NCBI GenBank assembly: GCA_021307315.1
Contig: JAJSPD010000065.1
Span: 186,001-250,000 of the forward strand
Source of the DNA: Bisporella sp. PMI_857
Lineage: Eukaryota > Ascomycota > Leotiomycetes > Helotiales > Helotiaceae
Direction: 5' to 3'
Length of the DNA: 64,000 nt
Shown: in pieces, positions 10,161 to 23,900 of the stretch
Layout of the letters: each line of letters begins with the position of its first letter
Position numbering within the stretch: position 1 is the first letter of the stretch
Made by a program: the position numbers and the translations under genes
The notes under the pieces: generated by a model
The model's input: only the letters and a program-made list of their open reading frames with translations
The model's database searches: none
What the model was told of the DNA's origin: nothing

Positions 10161-11694
10161 ATTCTTTTCCTTGCACGCAATGGCTCTGGCGTTTTAAACC
10201 ACTTGCATTCTTTGGTGCTCAGTCTCGGCACCTTACTGATGTCTTCAAAGATCTAAATCTTGTGGCATTTTGTGGATTGGCAGTTGAAGTTGTATAGTGT
10301 TTCATTGAGGTTTTAATCTTGAAGTGCTGGAAGGGAAATAAATGCAGGCGGTGAAAATAATTGCTGTGGGTTAATGATAATATCACAAACAAGCAACTAA
10401 AATACTTTTCCTAGAGTGATTCACTCATTTAAGAACTAGCGCATGCTGCTGTCGATGCTGCTGTCGATGCTCAATAACCAACAAGGAGATTCAAGCTGTG
10501 CAAAAGTCCAGAAAAATCGGAATTCTTCCAAACTATGATGCTATTCTGTTATTGAATGCTTAGGAAATTGTGATAAATATAATTTCCTGTGAAACATCTT
10601 GCTAAAAAAAGAATTTCAATTTTGTTTACCTTAGTGAATACACAGTCGACAGCCATGCTTCCTCGCTTATTTTCAGAAGCGAGCCCCCTTTTTTCATTAC
10701 ATCTCTCATACCTTAAATATTTCTTTGAGCAAATTAAGTTTGCTTGTCAGCCAAACTAGATACTAAATTTTCCAATGTCTAGCGCGGTTGACAACAGATC
10801 ATATGGATATACCGGAGAGTTAGGAACCTACCTCGAAGACCCGATGCTGGGTCCTGGCAAGCTATTATTACAACTTCGAGGGCGCGGCCAGAGGTACCTG
10901 GTATATTACCCCATAGTGGGCTTGTATCTCACCAATGTTCCTACCCGATACAATAAGGAGAACGAAGCCTCTGTAGTAATTGCATTACCCAAGCTGCGAA
11001 ACCTCCTGTCCCTAGTGCTATAGTTCACAGGAACGTATGTTCTAACCGTCGTAAGTTAGTTCCTGACTTGTGTATGGCCCTGCATCTACTTGTAGAGTTG
11101 GAAATGGCTTGGTTACTTGAGGGTCCTTGGCGCTTGAGGTGTGTTAAGTGTATCTAAACCCTCGGCCCCCGGCCCCCTCTTTTTTTTCTCTTGTCTATCC
11201 TTCCGCTAAGTTCTATGTCAGAATACCACTCAGAGTACAACAAAGTTGTTATCGCATAATTAAATAATACCTCCCAAAGAGTGACAGCTTGGAAGGAACC
11301 ATGGCGAACATCCATCCCCTTACGCTATTGCAGATAACAAGTTGGATTCTATAGTTGTCGGATGCGTGAAGTTTAGGAGGGAAAGCATACATCAGAGATA
11401 TAAATCTTGGGAAATTAGAGGCATATTGGGAGGTCCTGACTTAAAAAAAATTTGACGCTCTCTCCCTCTCGCACCTCAAAACCCGGGTAACGCCTAACCC
11501 CCCAGCAACCCTCTCACCATGTCCTATCATCACATTGCTTTCAGCAAGAAGCTAAAAATGCTGTTTAATTATCATCCTTTACTTCGGCGGAGGGCCTTTG
11601 TCCTACTAGCTGTCGATGGTAATCCTGTTACTCAATGCCGAATTTGTCCCTATTTTTTCCAGTGCCCTAAGTCCAGAACCTCTTCCGCACCCGT
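10161..11694. other. intergenic with a small direct repeat and weak ORFs
   Basis: The stretch is gene-poor. A perfect 12-bp tandem duplication (GCTGCTGTCGAT twice) lies at 10445-10468. ORFs of 82 codons (10775-11023) and 64 codons (11519-11713) have no recognisable motifs, and I do not support them as genes. A T-rich tract (TTTTTTTTCTC) occurs at about 11181-11191. Confidence 0.4.
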
Positions 11695-12141
11695 ATGTTC
11701 AAATTTTGGGTGAATTCCATAGGCCCATGGGGAAAACGCGTTGTGCAATACTGGATACTGACAACCATAGTCTTTCTAGGCATTTACGGCCTGATTAGGG
11801 AGACAAGTATCGCCTATTCTCCTGTTTGCATTGGGGAAGGAGACGTAGGAGCAAATGGAAGTTTGAAATCGCACGTTGGTTACCAGGACCGTCGGAACAG
11901 TTACGATACAGAAACTCTTAGCTCCCGAGTAAGGGATGGGGAAACGATATGGAATATTTTGTCTTGTGATAAGGAATGGCTTAAATGCGGTTGCCAAGTC
12001 ACTACAGCCTCACTCCCTGAAATTGACGGCTGCTCTGGTGTGAATAGTGATTATTTCTCAAGGTATCTTGCGGCACGGAGTGGATCTATCCTCGCAAATG
12101 GTTGTTCCCAACGCTCAAAAGGTTTGATAGGGGATGTGTAA
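11695..12141 (+). CDS. hypothetical protein with one N-terminal membrane segment, 148 aa
   Basis: The open frame begins with a short basic stretch and a hydrophobic segment at about residues 20-35 (YWILTTIVFLGIYGLI), followed by a hydrophilic Ser/Gly-rich tail with five cysteines (including CDKEWLKCGC). A small signal-anchored or secreted protein is possible. There is no family recognition, no intron and no strong start context, and the neighbourhood contains decayed genes. It may be a chance ORF. Confidence 0.25.
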   Translation: MFKFWVNSIGPWGKRVVQYWILTTIVFLGIYGLIRETSIAYSPVCIGEGDVGANGSLKSHVGYQDRRNSYDTETLSSRVRDGETIWNILSCDKEWLKCGCQVTTASLPEIDGCSGVNSDYFSRYLAARSGSILANGCSQRSKGLIGDV

Positions 12142-12516
12142 CGTGGTGAAGTTGGAATACATTTGCGGTTATGCTTAGATCTATATTGACAACATTATCT
12201 TTTGATAAGTCTTCAATGAATGATAGATGAGCATGCGACGTTCAGAAAAACCTTCACACCTCTCTCTATCTTAATCGCAGCATCTTGTCCGTCTCGCCTC
12301 AGTTGAGTCTTGGAATGGGCAGTAACCTATTGAATACAAGAATGCCATGAGCGAAATAACATACAAATATCAAGGGTTCATCAGATAGAGGCTAGAAAAG
12401 CTCTTGCAGGTGGTGTTTTAAAGAAATCATCTAAATTTGGGTATTGAAAATAGAATAAATATCCATCCAACAATGCAATGCCATCTCCAAACTCCTGGAA
12501 ACCCATAAGAAGCCCC
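12142..12516. other. intergenic, 3' flank of the acyltransferase
   Basis: About 375 bases. Apart from AT-rich sequence that could include the acyltransferase 3' UTR, I see nothing. Confidence 0.4.
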
Positions 12517-13592
12517 CTACCTCTTTTTCTTTGACCAAGCCTCGATGAACTGGGACTTGTCTTTCAGCGTCAGGCCGACTCTCTTGACCCGTCCCAGCCG
12601 AGCCAATGCCTCACCAACTTTATCTAGGACCCTCCGCTCCTCGGGAGCCAAATCCTGCTCGTTCAAGCTTGTTAGTGTGTCGCTGCTACCCGAGACAGGC
12701 GAGTCTTCGTCTAGTGAGTCGAGAATATTGTTGAGAAATTGATCTTTCTTCTCCAAGTCCGCTGGCCTGGAGGTGTTATAAACGACCTCGGCAATTCGAA
12801 CTCGAATGCAGTGCGTTGGGTGGCTGAGGAGATTCCAGATAAAGGACCAGTATTGGCCTGGAATAGGTGTGGTAATATCTGCAGAGGTGTAGCGCAGACT
12901 GATTGGGAATATCTTTGTCCCTGGTGGTGTCGTAAGGAGGCTCGGGCTGAACGGCAAGATACCTCTCCCATTTGTGGTCGTACATTCTGGGAACACCACA
13001 ATAGCTCTTTGTGGATGCTCTGCGAGCAGAGATTTCAAGTCTACCAGCTTGGCTCCTTTGGACGGGAATTCCTTTGGCTTAGATAAAGCCCGAAGCATTG
13101 CCCCGAACAGAGATATGGACTCAACCTGACGAGTATGTGGATACGATACTGTGAAGATGGGATCGAATATTGCTGCCAGATATAGAGAGTCGATAGGGGA
13201 TGTAAATGAAGATGCTATAATGGTCGATGGTATAGGCACTCTGCCTTCGTGTTTCTTGGCCAGCGAGCCTTTCTTCACTCCATCAATTTGTAGATCAATC
13301 CACCATACACCTGGTATCCCAAGTATCATCCATAGTATAGCCTTCTTGAGCAGCGATCCGAGAGGTAGCCATTGCAGGAATAAGAAATAACCCGCAGATA
13401 CTGTAAAAAAGAACGGCAATTTGAAGAAGAACAGGAAGATGTAGAAGGGTAGATAGATTCCCGCAGGCTCCGGAGAGATTGGAAAAAATGGAGCTATTCC
13501 AGAGCCTACATGCTTTGTTAGCTGCAGACGCGCGTGTCGAGATTTGAATCTGAGTACAGACCACGGTCACGGAATTGTGAATACTTCTCCAT
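12517..13592 (-). CDS. loa1: LOA1/Vps66-type lysophosphatidic acid acyltransferase, 339 aa, 2 exons
   Basis: Exon 1 is 13592-13562 (MEKYSQFRDR plus one base) and exon 2 is 13505-12517; the intron has a CTAAC branch site and a TAG end. The N-terminus MEKYSQFRDRGSGIAPFFP and the following hydrophobic segments (residues about 24-70, ending ILGIPGVWWIDLQIDG) match the fungal Vps66/Loa1 group of PlsC-like acyltransferases. That group is tied in yeast to lipid-droplet triacylglycerol and to vacuolar sorting. Block I reads SSFTSPIDSLYLA, so the usual NHxxxxD has lost its His but keeps the Asp. Block III reads FPECTTTNGRG in place of the common PEGTRS. Length is normal (about 300-340 aa). It shares a 537-bp divergent region with the kinesin gene. 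The assignment is confident from motif order; enzyme activity is inferred from the family. Confidence 0.9.
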
Positions 13593-14129
13593 GGTTGTCA
13601 CTTTTTGGCTTTAAGGGCAGTTTTTGGGCATCTGACGTTGATGATAGTGGCGGAAGCTTGACGAAGAGCGAACCTATCGTGGCATGTCTCGTCTAGGAGT
13701 TGTAGACGGCTGCAAATTCTAGCAGTCTGATGATCCTGTGGTTCAAATTAGAATATACGAAATCCTTATATTCGCCTGAGCTTCATCTTTCACACTGTCA
13801 CCCGTTCGTCGTTGGTATCAAAAATCCTGAACATCTTTTAACAGCTTGTGATCCTTGGCAGCATGGTGGTGTCCCGGTATCGAATTTGGAAGGGTGCGAC
13901 TAGCATGTTTATTTTCCGCTCCCGGGTCCGTTTTTGTTTACCCAGCAACGAGCAACGGATACAGAGATTCTTGTCATCCACGCGGGCATTATTGGCAGCG
14001 TCACAATTTGGACGGCACTCTCGCGACCAGTGCCGGGCTTCTTTTACATTTGGACTTCTATTAAACCAAAAATTTATGCGTGCTATAGCTTGCCTGCGCG
14101 TGTAGCAATCGCTGCAACTCAGATTCAAG
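13593..14129. promoter_or_regulatory. divergent intergenic region between loa1 and klpA
   Basis: 537 bases hold both promoters. Short ORFs here are on both strands and unsupported. A GGGTCCG-type GC-rich patch near 13920-13930 stands out against AT-rich flanks. No clear TATA box is seen. Confidence 0.4.
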
Positions 14130-17100
14130 ATGGACTCCTCAGAAGAGAACCAGGTACATGATACAACTCCAGCACCCGCTATGCCATGGATGCGTTCTAG
14201 AGCTGACTGCTTTATATTTTAGTATGCGCGCCCTTCTCAATTGCGCCCTCCAAGTCGAATTCCATCGCCTGGAAAGGGCGGCCTCTCAGAAATCACCGAA
14301 TCGCAAGGCAACGCGCGCTCGAAACCTCCCTCCAAAATGCAGCCTCCAACTTCAGTGAAACATAAATTAAGTGCGCCATGTATGTTGAGTGGAATTATAT
14401 AGGAGCGCCAGTGCTGATTTTTCCCATAGACAACGAACCCGAACCAAAACGAAAAACGCTGGCGGAAAGGGCGGGAGAGCCTAGGTCCATGATCGTTCCT
14501 CCTGCCCAAACGTCGCGGCCGGTCATGAAGGGCACAACTCTGCTTAATGCAAGTGTAAGTCTCGATCTTTATTCGCATTCATACCCACGGCCGCATACCA
14601 GGACACGGCACGCCTGTCATTGGCGCTTTCTACTGCCTACATGCCTTGGAATATCCTTCAGAACAAACGGGAGCGGGAGAGTTTGGACTACCGCAAAATG
14701 GTGCTCAGTCGACTCGCAATGATTCATGTGAGTGGCAATTGACCTGGAAGTGCTTCACGCAGTTCATGTGATCCTCGTCTTGAATTGCCGACAAACCGGG
14801 AAAGGATCGCATAGGCTCCCATAACTCCAGGACCTTCGGCGAACCATATTGATGGTGTCTGTCCAGCTCTCTACGGCTAGTGGCTTCTTGTGTTCCCTCC
14901 GGCATGGAAACAGACCTGCGATGGTCGTCCCTGGCATTTCGTGCTTCATGGTAATCATGTTGGACTGTATGGGTTGCTGATATCCATCAAGTCAATGCTT
15001 TCTGTGGCGAAAGCTGCATTTATCTGAGCCTACCCACTTAATCTTCTACAGAATGCAATCATCTAGGATCAGGCCATTCGAACCTTTTGTAATAATTGTC
15101 ATGGCTCGATTTATGCTGACATGTTTTCAGAATATTGGCTCATCTGTATCTCGAAACACATCATTTTCTTCCTCAACATCGACACGACCATCACGAACTC
15201 CTTCGGTCTCATCTAGAAACACGTCCCATGGCAGTTTCTCTAGTAGTGTTGGTCCTGGAGGACGACCTGCTTCTGCCTATGGCCATCGGCCACAAACCTC
15301 CTTCAGCCAGTCCACAACTTCTCGGACTATAAATAAATCTCGGCCTAAAACATCAATGGATATGCACAATGAGGAAGATGAGCCCGTATCGGGGAGAAGA
15401 ATGGGTAGGATACCTTTACCTGCTGTCACTTATCCTTCCGTGACCCTTTCAAACAGAAAGTTGCGAGGTGCTCGATCAATATCCCAAGCGGGGATGGGTA
15501 ATACCTGGGAATTATCCCCTAGCTCAGCCATGAGTAAGCTGAAGCTGCGTGAGGAAGTATCTCCCGATCATACAAGAGCAAATCAAGCAAGCTCCGAAGC
15601 AATGAAACCCCTTTCCACTCCATCGTTCTCCCATGAAGCGTCCGCCAGTACTAGCTTGCGCGATTTGAGTATAAACAGCTGCAAGAATACTGTTGTACTG
15701 TGCGAGGCAATTGGAGATAGCTTAGTAGCTCCAAAAACGCCAGCCTCATCCATTCCGGTTCTGCGCAAGTCAAAGATGAAACTCGACGTAGCCAATGCTG
15801 CTCTGGTAACTCCTTGCAAGACTCCGAAATCTCCTTCCAAAAAAAATCAATTTTTATCAAAAGATTCTAACGTTACTTCTTTTACAGCTTGGGACGTAGA
15901 CAGCCGTCTCGGAAATGTTGAGGCAATGTTTGCCGACCTCCAACAGAAAGTCAACAGCAGTGGTCAAGAACGTGCTGGTCTTGAGGAGGCAGTTGGAATC
16001 TATAAATTAAAGAGTAGGCTTTGTTATAACACTCACGAAGTATGCTAACTCGATAACCAGTTGCACAGCTTGAGGCTATTGAGTCACAACTAAAGATGTC
16101 AAACCAAGATCTTCAAGGGAACTTGGAACTAATGAGACAGAAATCTAGGGCAATTGAGGAAAGGCTACTTAGTGCAACGACCTCACTTGATGATCAGCTA
16201 AGGGCTCACCGGATAGAAATGGATGATGCGAGAAGAGAATATCAGAATGAAATCACGCAACTACGCCGAGAATATGCTGATGAGACGGATCGAGTGCATA
16301 GGCTTCACCGCGATGAGGTGCGAGAACTTGAGCGGCGAAATAGTGGCGAGCTAGAAGACAGATTGAAAGATGTAGAGCGCCGTTATGAAAGCAAGCTTGA
16401 TGAAGAAAGAAGTCGACGACTCCGTGAAGTTCAAGAATTAGAGGCTCGTGTTGCATCTGAGAACCAGAACTTAGGTATGGCACTTCAAAAGAAGGATTTC
16501 GAAATTCAGAGCATGCGAGGGGAATTGGAGAGTCTTCGGGGAGAAGTTGATCGCCAGCAAACTTTGAAAGTCAATACACAAGCAAGCTTGTCGGAATTGA
16601 GGGAAACTCTTCAAAAGACGGGAACCCAGAATGCGTCTACCATACAATCGCTGGAGAGCGAGCTCTCTAGTCTTCGTGCCAAGATAGTTTTCCTTGAATC
16701 TGGGAGCAAAGCCCAGTCAGATAGCTATGCAGAGATGGAGGCTAGATTACAAGAAGCAATCCGGTCAGCCGAAACATCAAAACAGAAGCTTATTAAGGAA
16801 GAAACCCTTCGCAGGATTCTGTTCAACCAAGTCCAGGAACTCAAGGGAAACATCAGAGTGATGTGCAGAGTTCGGCCAATATTTGGAAACGTAGAGGGAG
16901 AGGCTGCAAAACTCACATACCCCGATGTTGACAAGGAGTCCAAAGAACTTGTCGTTCTTGGAAAGGAACAAAAGAGCAACCTGGGTACTGTCACCAGACA
17001 GACCAATCCTTTCACCTTTGATCGTGTATTTGGACCTGAAGCGACGAACCAAGAAGTCTTCGAAGAAATATCACAGCTTGTCCAAAGTGCTCTAGACGGC

Positions 17101-17991
17101 TATAACGTTTGCATCTTCTGTTATGGCCAGACCGGTGCCGGAAAAACGCATACCATGTCATCAGCAGATGGAATGATCCCGAGGGCAACACACCAGATAT
17201 ACGAGACTGCAACCAGCCTACAAGACAAGGGTTGGACTTACACAATGGAAGGTAGCTTTGTGGAGGTGTATAACGAAGAAATCCATGACCTTCTCGGTAG
17301 CTCGAAAGACTTTGACAAGAAGAAACATGAAATTCGTCATGACGAACAGAAGAAGCAGACAACTGTGACGGGATTGAAGACCGTTACTCTAGACTCCGCG
17401 AATGCCGTTGAATCAATACTAAAGCAGGCAGACGCGAACAGAAGTGTTGCTGCAACCAAATCAAACGAACGATCATCGCGATCTCATTCCGTGTTCATTC
17501 TCAAGCTGGTTGGACGCAATAGTGTCACGAATGAAACCTCCGAAGGAACCCTCAATTTGGTTGATCTGGCTGGTTCGGAGCGACTTAAGTCATCTGGAGC
17601 TGAAGGAGAACGAATGAAGGAGACGCAGAATATCAACAAGAGTCTGAGTTGCTTGGGAGATGTCATTGGAGCTCTAGGTCAGAACAAAGAGGGTGGTCAT
17701 ATTCCATACCGTAATTCCAAGGTATGTTCTTACTCAATCAGTTTGATATAGGGATCTAACATTGACTTAGTTAACCTATCTGCTGCAATACTCATTGGGA
17801 GGCAACTCAAAGACGCTCATGTTCGTGATGGCCAGCCCACTGGAAGCGCACCTGCAGGAAACGATAACGAGCTTAAAATTTGCGACAAAGGTATGTTTTA
17901 TCTCCTTATCCTTCTGTAAGACCCTAAATTAATATCTTAGGTCCATAATACACATATCGGCACAGCAAAAAAATCAACGAGAGTTCACTAG
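14130..17991 (+). CDS. klpA: kinesin-14 (C-terminal motor, KlpA/Kar3-like), 1006 aa, 7 exons
   Basis: Exons: 14130-14153, 14223-14379, 14430-14554, 15131-16013, 16061-17721, 17771-17890 and 17941-17991; they sum to 3021 nt. The order is an N-terminal Ser/Pro/Arg-rich microtubule-binding tail (to about residue 380), a coiled coil (about 390-650, dense E/R/Q/L heptads), the kinesin-14 neck and a C-terminal motor (from VMCRVRP, about residue 660). Motor motifs are intact: P-loop [10 protein letters not shown] near residue 751, switch [12 protein letters not shown] and switch [10 protein letters not shown]. The protein ends [17 protein letters not shown], a typical kinesin-14 terminus. Such motors walk to microtubule minus ends and act in spindle assembly and nuclear positioning, opposing kinesin-5. 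Intron 3 (14555-15130) is 576 nt, several times longer than any other intron in the window. Confidence 0.95.
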
Positions 17992-20900
17992 CGATTCATG
18001 GCGGCACAGGCAGCGAGGAGTTTATTTTTGAATTGTACGGCAGATCATCTCACGGCGTCACAGTATTAGGAGCATCTCTCCCTCGCCATTGCCAGATGGA
18101 AGAGTCTTTTTACATCATCGTTTGACGCAAACGGTCTGATTGAGTGTAACTTTGTATAAAGCTGGTGTTTGGGGATGGGCTGGTAGGGATGTAATTTCCA
18201 ATTATCCAGGAATTGAATACTTTCAAGAGCCGAGAGTGTCTGTGTGTTCGTCGAGCGTGATAGTGACAACGAATTCACTCTGTGTGTGTTGCGATGTGAG
18301 TCACTGGTATGAACTATATTGGGAAAGGAGGTGATGGCACATCATGTTCATGATATCTGCTTGAGGTATTAATAAGCGCTTCACATTAGATGAAGGTTTT
18401 TATATGAAGCTATCTATGGTCATGGAGATAGCTCTAGCTATTTTGCTTTCCATTTGGCTCTTTGCTTTCTGTGACCTCTGTTTGTGGTCAGGACAGAGGG
18501 ACAAGTATATCATCTAGAGGACTAAAGACTATAGAGTTGTTGTGGACCATGTAATTATCTTTGCCGTACTCGCAGTGATGGCTGCTGTGAGTACAGCATG
18601 GCCTTGCGAAGGATTTCGTATGATCTTATATCGTACATAGCTATTGGTGATAAGGTTTGATCTTTATTGCAGCCACGTCTGAGGAGGGTGGCCTTCACGA
18701 AATGCTTGACATTTGGTGGTGGCGGAGATTTATGAAAGGGGATTGGAATGAAATTGCATTTGGAAGTGGTGCGTTATTGTCAATATCCTTCATATTTGGG
18801 CATGTCAAAAGTGAATAGACATTTGAGCGCGGTTTGAATGGGCCAAGTCTCGCTCCCCGACAGCGAGTTCGACCATGTTGCCGGACTTCCAGACTTACAC
18901 CGAAATGTTTCGTCTCTACTGCTTAGACGCCACTCAAGATGAGAATTACGAGAAGAGGTAGCCGAAAGGAAGATGTGGCAAGACGAGACGGTGATGGCTT
19001 GACTGAGTTTGTGGGGTCTTGGATAACCGGAAGGATAACTTCGCTGGGTACCGTATGCTCAGTGGCATATTCTAGCCCGTATTTTCTATTGTAGAAAGCG
19101 CCAACGACCATGTATGTAGCCTAAGTCTAGGTGGATTTCGAATTCTTGGATGAGTTTCCAGAGCAACATTCCAAGTAGGTGTCAATATGGCCCATCTTCA
19201 ACAGCTTCTAACCGTTTGGGCTGATGTCACTTACTGTTCGAGCGTGGGGATTCATGGCTCTAGTTTTCAGGGAGCAATCACTCATCCACTTCAACTATGT
19301 TTGAGGCTGGCCTTCTCACAATCATCTCTCATGCATGAAGCAGATTCCGAATGGCGGAATACCCTTTTCTTGGCAGAGAATTGATGCATATATATTGCCT
19401 TTTGGAAGGAGAGGGTAGCACAAAAGATCTCGTGAAATCGAGACAAGAAGACAAATTCTTGAGGCATTGAGCCAGGTAAGAGCTTTCATCAACTTGTCCA
19501 TGTATGACATTCAATTTGCAAGTTGGAAACACGGCCGTTCGTTCCCACTTTAGAACGCCAGAAACTTCAACCAAATTCTTGATAAATATACAGACATGAC
19601 ATAGCTTGCAAGCCTCTCATTCGAGCTTTTGTGCCTCTAAGAGCCATTGGACCGACAATCTCGTCAATATAAATGAGGCTTGTGGCTTGAGTACGGATAA
19701 CCCAAAGTCGTTGGGACGTTTTGGTATCAGGATGTCATTCCCTGTGACCTTGCCTCAACAATCACTTTGTCTCCCATATGACATTTACACCGCATCATAT
19801 GCTAAGCCAATAGATCTTCGTTGTACATTGACATCTCTTATAGTGTGTAGTACAAACTCGAGCCTTCAGGGTACACTCATTTAGGGATGTCTTGGAAAGC
19901 GGGAAATGGGTTTATGGATATTGCTGCTGAAGAAGCCTGGATACCAGGTCCCGTTAAACCTGCATGCATATATGCATCCAACCATACCCCATGTTTGTGT
20001 CAGATGTCACTCTGGAGTACTTGGGATATCCGCGAAGAGAATATGATCCTCATGTTCCACCAATGATGGCGGTATGCTGGTAATTGATCAAGTGGTGGGT
20101 CGTATTGGAGATCAGCCATATTCCCGTCTACATACACAAACCTCTTTATTCAGAGCTCGAAAATTTGCACACACAATCAACAATGCAATGCGCTTCAGGT
20201 TCGTAGGTCATAGCTTGTCATCAGTTCTTGCGGTAATGATGACGTTTCCAAAACCGTTGGGATCTGCCGCTGTCATGCCTGCGGCTAATGTCAGTCTGAC
20301 GATGACCCTGACTCATGAGACGAAAGACATACATCTGGGTCTGGGAATGGATCCGCCGGCCTGGAAAACGAGAGAGGATCGTATGCAAACGGATCCCTGA
20401 CTTGCGACTGGGAGCACCCTACAACCTTGGATAGGAGTCGGTCCTACCGTCCCAGACATACAAGAGCCTCCCGACAGCAATATGCGGACAGCCAATGCTC
20501 ATGTTCAATCGGGAGCCTTGCGCATGGTACTTGAAATTTAATATAGCTTCCATTCTCGAGGCGATCGAAGAGACAGGGAGTGGTCATTGTGTCCTACATG
20601 CAGGAAGCTTGGACTGCTATATGTAAAGCATGGCTGTGTACGTGCATGGAATGCAGTTTCCCGTTCGTAAGACTTTGGAGCTGTGGGAGCGATAGCCCCA
20701 ATCACTCGACAAGTCGTTTCAATCACGGCCATCGAGCGTCACTACGTGATTTTTTAGGGAAATATTAAAGTCACAGATCACAGACTCAAGATCAGCTACA
20801 GAATACTCATACTGTTGTTTCATTTTCCTGACGAGAAATGCAATACGACTTTGACTTGCCAAGGGCCGACAAGCCATGGTCCGTGGAATGGCTTAGGGGT

Positions 20901-23900
20901 CAAGACGATGGTATCCCCTATTGAGTTAGCCTTGCGAACGCAGCCCTGAGGGAGAACCTGGAATGCTCTTCCGCTCCCTGTTGATCGACAAGAGGATCCC
21001 ATCTCGATTTGACAGCTTTGAACCCATGCTCTCATTGATGTGGTGGAGGCAGCTCAAAGAACCACTCACCACGCTGCATCTCACTACCAAGGCGGCTGGA
21101 ACACAGGGCCTGCCCTCGTTAATCTACGAGTCCCTGTATCTTGAATCTCAACGTCAGCATCCCACGTCGACCGCAAGGAGGTTGGAGGAAAGACCCAGCA
21201 CGAAGCAAAAGTGATTGCAGGTATCACAAACCAGGTACATGGAAGGATACCCGGTGTGCGCCTGCATACATGATTGGATGCGCGTTTGAATTGCAGTGTA
21301 GGATTTACCCGTTCGTTGGATTCAATAGTTCTCACGGGTTGTCATTTCACCAGTAGTTCCGAAGGATGCATGACAAGTGACTGGTCAGTGACAACCCAGC
21401 AAGCCCGCTTGATTTTAGAGCTTATGTGTTGTCGTTTCAGGCTCATGTTGGCTAAGTTTTGAGACATGACATCCTCAAGGTCCATGTTTTTAAACGAGGA
21501 AAACAATAACACAGGCATGCATTCTCGGTACCGACATCTGGAGATGGGTGACAGCAGAGGAGCACCAGTGTCTCGGAATGGGTGGTTGAGCAGAAACTCT
21601 TTCCATGCATCACCAAGCTGATAAAAAAATACATAAAATTCCCGCACAATAAATAGCACGTTCAAGTTCAGCTGCTCAAGCAAGCACGGTAGCGAATGAA
21701 TGGATAGCTGCATCGTGTTGATCACATGTGGTATGTCTCAACTATTTTCTCTCGTGATATGAGATTGCAGCCTTCCACAGCGACGATCGCTACCAGATTC
21801 CTATTCGCGTTACTAGATAATCGATTATATGCAAGCTTTCTGTGTTGGCAAAGGCAGACAAGAGCGGCAGAATACTTCCGAGCGGATACCTAAAGGCTTC
21901 CTAAGCGATTTTGTCCATCAATCACTAACGACTACATTGCGCAACAACCACCAAGAATCATAACATCCGATAGATAGGGATGTATCAAAATGAACCAATC
22001 TCTTTGGTATCATTACCGCACGTAGAAACAAAACAGACGTCCAGATGCAGGACGAAGTGGGAATGTTCGATGCCCCTCTAAACCTAGTCGTACTCTACTG
22101 TGTTACCATCTAACTTTCCACATGCACGGTAGGCCCGTGCATGATGCTTCGATTTTCCGACGACGACTTCTGTTTGTCGAAGGAATGTCGTGGTTGATTC
22201 TCGGCCTCCGATTCACACAAAACACTTCTTATCGGGTCCTAAAGTCACTTCTAGACTACAGGCCTGCGTTATGTAATTAATTGCTCAATGTCGTTCACGA
22301 TGAATTTTTATCCACTTTCTTGGCTTGTTCAGTAGGCCATTAAAGGCTAATCTTAAAAATCGATTGACTGATGGTTGACATTAAGGTTGGCGCCAGTTGC
22401 AAGTAGTTACTACTCTCCGGTAGAGTGAATTGTCTGCGAGATGATTCCCCTGTTACCGTTACAAGGAGATCCCTCGAATTTGGCGCCATGATCCCCCACT
22501 AGGAACTCTTTGACACCGGCCCACAAGGATCATATAAAACCCCCGGCGTCGATCATTCTGCTGCGCCTTATGGTCCTCCTTATGATCGCCATAGCCATGT
22601 TTATCTTCTGTTAAGAAACGCCATAAAACAAACACTGCAAATGGGTTCAAGATCTAGAATTCATCCACTATAAGAAACCATGGTGCTGGAATAATTAGAC
22701 TTTATCCCGATGTGGAGGTTTTGGATAAGGCCAGTTCTCGTTATTGGCCTTCCGCACATATTTTCCGCCAGTTCAAAGCACTAATATGCAATCTTGCAAG
22801 CTAAACGATTTTGTGCAAACCCTCATCCGTGTACCAGGATAGGTCCTGTTCTGTTCTGCTCAACCTTCCACACGCTTTGGTCTTGCCAGATGAAATTGTT
22901 ACAGAGGCACAAATAGAAACGAGCCTCACACTAGAAACAAGGCTTCGTATTGTAAGGGCTCGGGGGCTGCCTGCCATTACTACCCGACCATTATAGCATT
23001 GCTTACTTAGTCATAACATGCGAACAGCCGTTTCAGAGTATTTGCACATTCCGGTGTCAGAGCCTCCAGCTCTTCGTACTTGTAACAGCCTCCGTGCAGC
23101 CGCCTCTTGTACCAGGCAAATGTAATCCTTTCCGTAAACAAACCTAAAGAGAAGCCTTATTATACCGCCATCTATGGTGGAAGCTGGTCTGTAGATGGGT
23201 GTAGCTCGGGTTCGAGGATACGTTACAGGATTAGGTAAGTATTCCCGCAAGTTCAGCTTTATGCTTTGATGGGCAAATCTTCGGAATTCTCGAATATCAA
23301 TATTCGGGAAATTTATAGCTTTACAGTATTATCTGACCAAAATGCATAGCAGATATTCACATTATAGTACTAATCTCATAGAGAAATCCTATAGACTTCT
23401 CTCCCGTCCTTGATATAACTTGCTATCACTCCACCGCCGTCGGTGCTGTTCAACCGTCATTGTCAAACTGGCTACGACAAATTTAAAGTGCTCCCCAATC
23501 CGAAAGGGTACTTCGACGAGACCCATTCGGCAGAGTGCATTTTAACAAGGAACTGCTGCGTTTAGTGTTGCGATCGGGCATTTATTTATCTGCACCGGAG
23601 GGCGTGCAGCGAGTTTGCCCACAGAAATTCCATTTAAACACAACTCCCACAATATCGGATCAAGTCTTGTAACACAGAAGGAGTACTTTATTATCCTGAT
23701 CACATCCGATATTTTCTTTTCAAACGTCCCGATGCTCACCAACTACTTCTGATCAGATCTGCACAGTTTGCACGATTACGACAACGTACCACTAGCTTGA
23801 CTTCTGCTGGAAGAAGATATAGCCTCGCCTCTTCATCAGGGCCGAACGTGCTGACGAGTCAACGGCAAATTGTATCATAAAACACCTGACTGCGCACAGC

